This document shows, one piece after another, positions 6,197-11,160 of a stretch of DNA of 11,160 nucleotides. Under the pieces are notes generated by a model. That model was not told the origin of the DNA and ran no database searches. It saw only the letters and a list, made by a program, of their open reading frames with translations. The position numbers were made by a program, and so were the translations under genes. Numbering within the stretch: position 1 is the first letter of the stretch; the number at the start of each line of letters is the position of its first letter. Origin of the DNA: DATKQI01 sp035532755 (GTDB lineage Bacteria > Pseudomonadota > Alphaproteobacteria > Acetobacterales > Acetobacteraceae). The stretch is from positions 1 through 11,160 of the forward strand of contig DATKQI010000122.1 of NCBI GenBank assembly GCA_035532755.1. The letters are read 5' to 3'.

Positions 6197-7051
6197 TCAT
6201 GACAGCAAGCGGTGAACCTCTGTCTCGGCTTCCATGTTTGAGGGCAGGGTCGTCCAAACCGCCGCCGTCTTGTGCCCCAGAGCATACACCGCAATTCTGC
6301 TGCCGGGGCCTTCCCCGCGGTGTCCGATTGGATGCCCCTTTGGGTCGGACGCCCACAGCATGAGGCCAAGCCCATAGGCGGGATCAGGCTGGGCGATACT
6401 GCGATGCTCTGGAAGGGATCGCCCATCCAGCATCTCTGCCAGCGTATCGTGCTTGAGCAGGCGACCCGCCACAAGCGCGCCTAGCAGGCGAGCTGCGTCC
6501 GCAACCGTTCCGACGATCAGGCCGTGATAGACCCATCCTGGGTGATAGGAACGGGCCGCACCCATCTGCACGCCATCCAGATCGGCAGGTGCCGTAGCCA
6601 GACGTGCCGTCGCGAGATTGCAAGGCTCGAACGCCAATCGCTCAAGGGCGGCTCCCAAGGGCATACCCGACGCACGCTCGATGATTTGCGCCACCTTGAG
6701 ATAGCCGACATTCGAATAGGCCCAGCCCTCTCCAGGCTCGTACCGCAATCGGTCTGCATCCACCGCAGCGAGCAACCTAGGCACCGGCCAAGGCGGCTTA
6801 CCGGCCGCCACGTCCTCATGGTAACGGGGTATAGGGCCATAGTCTGGAAGCCCTGCCTCGTGGCGCAGAAGCTGCCGCAGCGTGAAGCGCTTCCCGTCCA
6901 CATGATCGGCCAGGCTCAGTGCCCCCTGTTCGACTAGGCGAAGGGCGGCCGTCGCAAGAACGGTCTTGGTGAAGCTCCACCACGGCACCGGATCGGTGAT
7001 CCCTGATATCGCGAGATCGCCTCTCTCACCAATGACAGCCGTGGCTTCCAC
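6197..7051 (-). CDS. serine hydrolase of the beta-lactamase / penicillin-binding-protein family (PF00144-like)
   Basis: This 284-residue protein has the three catalytic elements of class C beta-lactamase-like hydrolases: SFTK (nucleophile S26, general base K29), YSN at 112-114, and HRG at 244-246 in the KTG position. LLRHEAGLPDYG (61-72) and YEPGEGWAYSNVGYL (104-118) are typical of the family, which includes esterases, D-amino-acid amidases and peptidases. There is no signal peptide, so it is probably a cytoplasmic esterase or peptidase and not a periplasmic antibiotic resistance enzyme. The start is GTG 7051; no ATG is available before the upstream in-frame stop near 7130, and only about 20 residues precede the nucleophile, shorter than usual. 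The gene has clearly lower GC and less biased third positions than its neighbours and lies between inverted repeats, which suggests horizontal acquisition. Confidence 0.8.
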   Translation of the reverse strand: MEATAVIGERGDLAISGITDPVPWWSFTKTVLATAALRLVEQGALSLADHVDGKRFTLRQLLRHEAGLPDYGPIPRYHEDVAAGKPPWPVPRLLAAVDADRLRYEPGEGWAYSNVGYLKVAQIIERASGMPLGAALERLAFEPCNLATARLATAPADLDGVQMGAARSYHPGWVYHGLIVGTVADAARLLGALVAGRLLKHDTLAEMLDGRSLPEHRSIAQPDPAYGLGLMLWASDPKGHPIGHRGEGPGSRIAVYALGHKTAAVWTTLPSNMEAETEVHRLLS

Positions 7052-7137
7052 GCTGCTTGTTACGATGTTCGGCCCGCACGTGCGAGTCGTGTCCGCTTTC
7101 CGGTGATGAAGGGGCGCGGCGGGACAGCTTCATAGGG

Positions 7138-7165
7138 TCGAAACAGAAATTCAAACGAACACACT
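7138..7165 (-). repeat. right inverted flank of the serine-hydrolase segment
   Basis: Read on the minus strand this begins TAGTGTGTTCG (TA at 7167-7166) and continues with GTTTGAATTTC, matching the flank at 6113-6140 at 22 of 28 positions in inverted orientation. It lies 14 bases after the stop of the S41 peptidase gene. The end GTGT preceded by TA is shared with the palindromic element at 3341. Confidence 0.5.
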
Positions 7166-7179
7166 ACTCGGCGCGAATG

Positions 7180-8457
7180 TCAGGGGCCGGCCAGCGCGGT
7201 CGCATAGGCGGTCCGGTCGCGCACCAGGAACTGCGCGGCCTGAAGGTCGCTTTCGTGCCCCACCGCTGCGGGGCAGGCCTCGCGGATCGACAGCACCTGC
7301 GCCAGCGGCAGGGGCGCGCGGGCACCGCGATGCTGCGCCAGGGCGCTCCGCATCGGCTGCTGCCCGTAGGAAAGCGCCTCCAGTTGCCGTTCCAGCGCGT
7401 TCTGTCCCAGGCTCGTGCACACCGCCGGCAGCACGCCAAGCCCCTGGATCGGCCAGCCGTCGGGGGCGAGGTCCCGGCTCCAGGTCAGCAGCAGTTCGCC
7501 GCCGTCGGGCAGGGGGGTTGCCACCTGCACCAGCCCCTTGCCCAGCGTGGTGCTGCCCACCACCACCGCGCGATGGTGGTCCGCAAGTGCGGCCGCCAGG
7601 ATCTCCGCGGCGCTCGCCGTCCGCCCGTCCACCAGCACGATGATCGGCAGACGCGCCGGCAGGTCGGTGCCATGCGCGCGCCAGACATGCGTCGCCGCCG
7701 GGAACCGGCCGGCGGTCGTCACCACCACGCCACGCGCCAGCAGCGTGCGCGCCGCCGCCACCGCCGCCCGCAGCAGCCCGCCGCGATTGCCGCGCAGGTC
7801 GAGCACCAGCCCGCGCGGCGCCGGCCGCGCCGCCAGCCCCTGCCGGATCGCGCGGTCCAGCGCCGGCCCGGTCATCGCGTTGAAATCGGCGATGCGCAGG
7901 ACAAGCATCCCGCCCAGCCGCATAGCGAACACGGTCTGCGCCGCCGCTGTCCCCGTCCGGCTCAGGGCGGTCTCCTCCGCCATCCGGCCGGGCGGGATGT
8001 AGCGCGAAGAGGGATCGAGATGATTGAACAGCTCGTCGAAGAAGCTGGTGAACAGCCCCTGCATCCCGGCCCGCCGCACCGCCGCCGATGCCTGCCAGGC
8101 CGCGCCGCACAGCCGGGCCGCGACAACGCTCCAGCCCGCCACGTCGGCGGGCGCCGGGGCGGGCAGGGCCAGCAGCAGCCTGTTGCGGTCGGCAAGCCGC
8201 ATGGTGCCGCCCTGCACCCCGGGCGTCAGCGCCGGATCGAGCGCGGTCAGCCCGCGCAGCCCCCACACCGTCATCGTCGGTACCGGGATCGGCTCCAGCG
8301 TGCGCGGCGCCATGAACGACAGGGCGGCGTGCAGCAGCTCGGTGGTCAGCGCCATGTCGTAGCCGGGTGGCGGCATCCCGTGGAACGAAGCGGCGCGCGC
8401 CTGCATCCGCGCCTGTCCGGCCAGCAGCATCAGCAGCAGGATGCCGGCGCGCTTCAC
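7180..8457 (-). CDS. exported S41-family serine peptidase (C-terminal-processing-peptidase-like) without an evident PDZ domain
   Basis: This 425-residue protein starts with an N-terminal signal sequence (MKRAGILLLMLLAG, probable cleavage after about residue 23), so it acts in the periplasm. SFFDELFNHLDPSSRYIPP (138-156) is the segment that precedes the PDZ domain in CtpA/Tsp peptidases, and LVLDLRGNRGG (217-227) opens the catalytic core. The nucleophile is S282 in RTASAAEI and the general base is K307 in GSTTLGKG, 25 residues apart as in plant D1 protease and CtpA. Only about 30 residues separate the DPSSRY segment from the core strand LVLRIADFNAMTG (185-197), too few for the PDZ domain normally found there. 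Residues 30-130 form a family-specific N-terminal extension. The GTG start overlaps the rnr stop (GTGA, 8457-8454), so it is translated with RNase R. Family enzymes trim C-termini of envelope proteins; the substrate here is unknown. Confidence 0.87.
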   Translation of the reverse strand: MKRAGILLLMLLAGQARMQARAASFHGMPPPGYDMALTTELLHAALSFMAPRTLEPIPVPTMTVWGLRGLTALDPALTPGVQGGTMRLADRNRLLLALPAPAPADVAGWSVVAARLCGAAWQASAAVRRAGMQGLFTSFFDELFNHLDPSSRYIPPGRMAEETALSRTGTAAAQTVFAMRLGGMLVLRIADFNAMTGPALDRAIRQGLAARPAPRGLVLDLRGNRGGLLRAAVAAARTLLARGVVVTTAGRFPAATHVWRAHGTDLPARLPIIVLVDGRTASAAEILAAALADHHRAVVVGSTTLGKGLVQVATPLPDGGELLLTWSRDLAPDGWPIQGLGVLPAVCTSLGQNALERQLEALSYGQQPMRSALAQHRGARAPLPLAQVLSIREACPAAVGHESDLQAAQFLVRDRTAYATALAGP

Positions 8458-10619
8458 CGTCGGCCGGACCGCCGCCCCGATGCCGCGCGGGGCGAACCGC
8501 CGCGCGGATCGCCCTGCAGGATGTTGAAGATCAGCCCCCCGGTCACCGGTCGCGCTTCGGCCAGCCGCACCTCCACCTTCTGCGCGAGGGCGAACACGAT
8601 GCGCGTGCGCCGTCCGCTCAAGGTCTGCGCCCGGTCGTCATGAATCCAGAAGTCATCAGGCAGAGTTGCCACCGGGACGAGTCCGCTCGCGCCATTGCCC
8701 GCAACAGTGACGAAAATGCCGAACCGCGTCACGCCGGAAATGCGTGCCTCGAACATCATTCCGACCTTGTCGGCCATGAACGCCGCCAGATAGCGGTCGA
8801 TCGCATCCCGCTCGGCCAGTTGCGCCCGCCGTTCGGTCGCCGTGATGTGCTCCGCGGTGTCGGGAAAGCGCGCGCCGTCCTCGGCCGCAAGCCCGTCGGG
8901 CCCGAGTCGCAGGCCGCGGATCAGCGCGCGATGCACCAGCAGGTCCGCATAGCGGCGGATCGGGCTCGTGAAATGCGCGTACGCCGGCAGGGCAAGACCG
9001 AAATGCCCGATATTGTCCGGGCTGTACGCCGCCTGGGACTGGCTGCGCAGGATCACCTCGTTCACCAGCTGCGCGGATTCGGTCTCGGCGACCCGTTTCA
9101 GCACATGATCGAGGTCGCGCGGATGGATCTGGTTGCCCGCCGGCAGCGAGATGCCGAGCCCGTGCAGGAACCCGCGCAGCGCCTCCAGCTTCTCCTCCGA
9201 AGGCGGGGCATGCACGCGGTACATGCAGGGCTGATGCCGCCGCTCCAGCTCCTCGGCGGCGGCGACATTGGCCAGCACCATGAATTCCTCGATAAGCCGG
9301 TGGCTCGCCAGGCGCGGCCGGGGGGCGATGCGCAGAACATGCCCCGCCTCGTCCAGCTCCACCTTCCGCTCCGGCAGGTCGAGATCGAGCGTGCCGCGCG
9401 CCTCCCTTGCTGCGAGCAGCACCCGGAACGCCGCGTACAGATGGGCGATGCCGCCGCCCGCCAGCGGCCCCTCCGATCCCGCATCCGCCAGCGCCTGCAC
9501 CTCGTCATAGGTCAGCCGCGCGGCGCTGCGCATGATGCCGCGGCCGAAGCGGTGCCCCGTCTTGCGCCCGTCCGCACCCACGCGCATCTCGGCGAACAGG
9601 CAGCCGCGGTCCTCGCCCGGGCGCAGGCTGCACCATCCGTTGGACAGCGCCTCCGGCAGCATCGGCACCACCCGGTCGGGGAAATAGACCGAATTGCCCC
9701 GCTCCCGCGCCGCCCGGTCGAGCGCGCTGCCGGCGCGCACGTAATGGGACACATCGGCGATGGCGACGATCAGGCGGAAGCCCGCGCCGTCGGGCTCGGC
9801 GAACACCGCATCGTCGAAATCGCGCGCGTCCTCGCCGTCGATGGTGATCAGCGGAACCCCGCGCAGATCCTCCCGCCCGTCCGCGCCCACCCCGCGCGCC
9901 CGCTCCGCCTCCGCCAGCGCCTCGGGCGGAAACACCTGAGGGATATCGTGCGTATGGATCGCGATCAGGCTGACGGAACGCGCATCCCCGATCCTGCCCA
10001 GCCGCTCGACGATCCGCGCCGGCTTCAGCCCGAACCCGCTGTCCGCCAGCGGCTCCGCCAGCACGATCTCGCCGGGTTCCGCGCCACCATCCTCGCCGGC
10101 CGGCACCACCCATTCCGCCTTCGCCCGCCGGTCCGTGGGCTCGATCCGCCCGCCGCCCGGTCCAGTTTTGGGGCTGCGCCGGAAGACGCCGAGCACCCGG
10201 CCGGGCGAATCGGCGAGGCGCTTGATCGTCCGGCCTTCGTATTTGTCCGCGCCGACCGGCCGCAGCCGTGCGAGCACCCGCTGGCCCGGCGCGAGTGCTG
10301 CCTGCCCGCGCGCTTCGCGCGCCATGAAGATCACCGGCGGGCGGCCCTCGCCCTGCCAGCCCACCGGACGGGCGATCGCATCGCCATCGGGGTCCGTGCC
10401 GGTCACCTGCACCACCATCTCCTCGGGCAGCCGCCCGGCCGGCCGGAAGCGCCGTGCCCCCGCGGGGTTCAGGCTCCCGTCGGCTTCCAACTCCTTCAGC
10501 AGCGCGCGCAACTCATCGCGATGGGCGGGGCCGAGGCCGAAGGCGCGGGAAATCTCGCGCTTGCCGACCCGCCCGGCGGACTCGCGGATGAACCGGCGCA
10601 CCTCCTCGCGGCTCGGCAT
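8454..10619 (-). CDS. rnr: ribonuclease R
   Basis: This 721-residue 3'-to-5' exoribonuclease degrades structured RNA and takes part in rRNA and mRNA turnover. An N-terminal winged-helix (about 1-55: VGKREISRAFGLG and LKELEADGSL) is followed by cold-shock/OB domains, the RNB catalytic domain (about 250-585) and a C-terminal S1 domain (about 619-705, FGIFVTVAGNGASGLVPV). IDGEDARDFDDAV carries the four metal-binding aspartates D261, D267, D269 and D270, and HFTSPIRRYADLLVHRAL (549-566) is the conserved RNB signature. It is shorter than E. coli RNase R (813 residues). I chose ATG 10619, 31 bases after the topA stop; an in-frame GTG at 10649 is possible, and no clear ribosome binding site supports either. 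The longest frame, from 10769, would overlap topA by more than 100 bases and is unlikely. It follows topA and overlaps the S41 gene. Confidence 0.95.
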   Translation of the reverse strand: MPSREEVRRFIRESAGRVGKREISRAFGLGPAHRDELRALLKELEADGSLNPAGARRFRPAGRLPEEMVVQVTGTDPDGDAIARPVGWQGEGRPPVIFMAREARGQAALAPGQRVLARLRPVGADKYEGRTIKRLADSPGRVLGVFRRSPKTGPGGGRIEPTDRRAKAEWVVPAGEDGGAEPGEIVLAEPLADSGFGLKPARIVERLGRIGDARSVSLIAIHTHDIPQVFPPEALAEAERARGVGADGREDLRGVPLITIDGEDARDFDDAVFAEPDGAGFRLIVAIADVSHYVRAGSALDRAARERGNSVYFPDRVVPMLPEALSNGWCSLRPGEDRGCLFAEMRVGADGRKTGHRFGRGIMRSAARLTYDEVQALADAGSEGPLAGGGIAHLYAAFRVLLAAREARGTLDLDLPERKVELDEAGHVLRIAPRPRLASHRLIEEFMVLANVAAAEELERRHQPCMYRVHAPPSEEKLEALRGFLHGLGISLPAGNQIHPRDLDHVLKRVAETESAQLVNEVILRSQSQAAYSPDNIGHFGLALPAYAHFTSPIRRYADLLVHRALIRGLRLGPDGLAAEDGARFPDTAEHITATERRAQLAERDAIDRYLAAFMADKVGMMFEARISGVTRFGIFVTVAGNGASGLVPVATLPDDFWIHDDRAQTLSGRRTRIVFALAQKVEVRLAEARPVTGGLIFNILQGDPRGGSPRAASGRRSGRR

Positions 10620-10650
10620 CGCGGCCGCCGGCCGGGGCGGGCGCGGCACG

Positions 10651-11160
10651 TCAGCCGGCGGCCCGGCGCCGCGCCGGGGTAGGTTTCCTGGCCGCCGGCT
10701 TTTTCGCCGGTGCCTTCTTGGCGGCTGGTGCGGCGGCTGGTGCCTTCGCGGCCGCCGGTTTCTTCGCACCCGCCTTGCGCGCCCCCTTGCCGTTCGCCCC
10801 TCTGCCGTTCAGCGGCTTCAGCGCCTTGCCCTTCTCGGCCAGCAGCGCCACCGCTTCGTCCAGAGTGATGTCCTCCATGGCGACCGCGCGCGGCAGGTTC
10901 GCGACCATCTTGCCGTGCTGCACGTACGGCCCGAACCGGCCGCGCTTCACCGCCACCGGCTCCTTGTCCTTCGGATGCGCCCCCAGGCTGCGCACGCCGG
11001 CAAGCTTCTTCGCCAGCACATCGACCGCCCGGTTGAGCCCGACCGCCAGCACATCGTCGTCCCGGTCGAGCGAGGCGAACACCGCGCCCATCTTCACATA
11101 CGGCCCGAACCGGCCGATCCCGGCGGTGATCGGCTCCTTCGCCTCGGGGTGGATGCCCAC
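10651..11160 (-). CDS. topA: DNA topoisomerase I, C-terminal end (N-terminus beyond window)
   Basis: The last 169 residues of a type IA topoisomerase, which relaxes negative supercoils. Two topoisomerase C-terminal repeat units are visible: HPEAKEPITAGIGRFGPYVK with its continuation (about 1-52) and a second with HPKDKEPVAVKRGRFGPYVQ (about 61-111); both contain the GRFGPYV core. They lack the zinc-finger cysteines of the E. coli C-terminus, as is usual in alphaproteobacteria. The final 58 residues are a Lys/Ala/Pro/Arg-rich tail (KKPAAAKAP and KKAPAKKPAARKP style repeats) resembling histone H1 tails, probably a disordered DNA- or RNA-binding extension. The frame is open to the right edge; the first codon seen (GTG) is internal. 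rnr starts 31 bases downstream, so topA-rnr-S41 is a likely operon. Confidence 0.95.
   Translation of the reverse strand: MGIHPEAKEPITAGIGRFGPYVKMGAVFASLDRDDDVLAVGLNRAVDVLAKKLAGVRSLGAHPKDKEPVAVKRGRFGPYVQHGKMVANLPRAVAMEDITLDEAVALLAEKGKALKPLNGRGANGKGARKAGAKKPAAAKAPAAAPAAKKAPAKKPAARKPTPARRRAAG

Noticed and set aside
6197..7051. Serine hydrolase as an AmpC antibiotic-resistance beta-lactamase
   Set aside because: SxxK and YxN are shared with esterases and peptidases, but there is no signal peptide and the protein is shorter than AmpC (284 versus about 360 or more residues), so resistance should not be inferred.
7057..8643. Rightward 528-codon open frame opposite the S41 peptidase
   Set aside because: Antisense shadow of a gene with signal peptide and catalytic Ser/Lys motifs; translation has no recognisable domain.
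8367..10682. Rightward 771-codon open frame opposite RNase R
   Set aside because: Low-complexity Arg/His/Pro/Gln-rich translation antisense to a well-supported rnr gene; high GC suppresses stop codons.

Overview
This is a GC-rich (roughly 70% by eye) alphaproteobacterial chromosome segment. The block topA, rnr, S41 peptidase, rpmG, facing a PleD-type diguanylate cyclase, together with the protein sequences, suggests Rhodospirillales and most likely Acetobacteraceae. That placement is inference. I see no rRNA, tRNA, CRISPR array or intact transposase gene.

Left part (1-3343): the N-terminal third of a large FAD-binding/(Fe-S) oxidoreductase reads leftward off the edge. It faces, across a 123-base gap, a rightward three-gene unit: serine-glyoxylate aminotransferase (sgaA), a Nu-class glutathione S-transferase of the YfcG type that overlaps sgaA by 4 bases, and a 99-residue conserved hypothetical protein starting 2 bases after the GST stop. 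A 2-hydroxyacid oxidase beside a glyoxylate aminotransferase suggests glycolate/glyoxylate handling, but the oxidase substrate is not determined.

Middle part (3341-5656): a compact palindromic element of about 110 bp fills the gap between the convergent hypothetical gene and a PmtA-like SAM methyltransferase, and supplies the hypothetical gene's stop codon. Divergent from the methyltransferase is pleD (REC-REC-GGDEF, with intact phospho-acceptor Asp, GGEEF and an RxxD inhibition site). Stem-loops separate pleD from the convergent rpmG (ribosomal protein L33).

Right part (5822-11160): the region upstream of rpmG carries several unrelated extragenic palindromes. It is followed by a serine hydrolase gene of the beta-lactamase/PBP family with visibly lower GC, whose two flanks form a 28-bp imperfect inverted repeat. 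This looks like a small mobile or formerly mobile cassette. Beyond it lies the leftward series topA (C-terminal end only), rnr (RNase R) and an exported S41-family peptidase, the last two coupled by a GTGA overlap. The peptidase appears to lack the PDZ domain usual in CtpA-type enzymes.

The most unusual observations are the two sets of TA-bounded inverted repeats, the possible cassette around the serine hydrolase, and the PDZ-less S41 peptidase coupled to RNase R. I found no convincing new multi-gene system.
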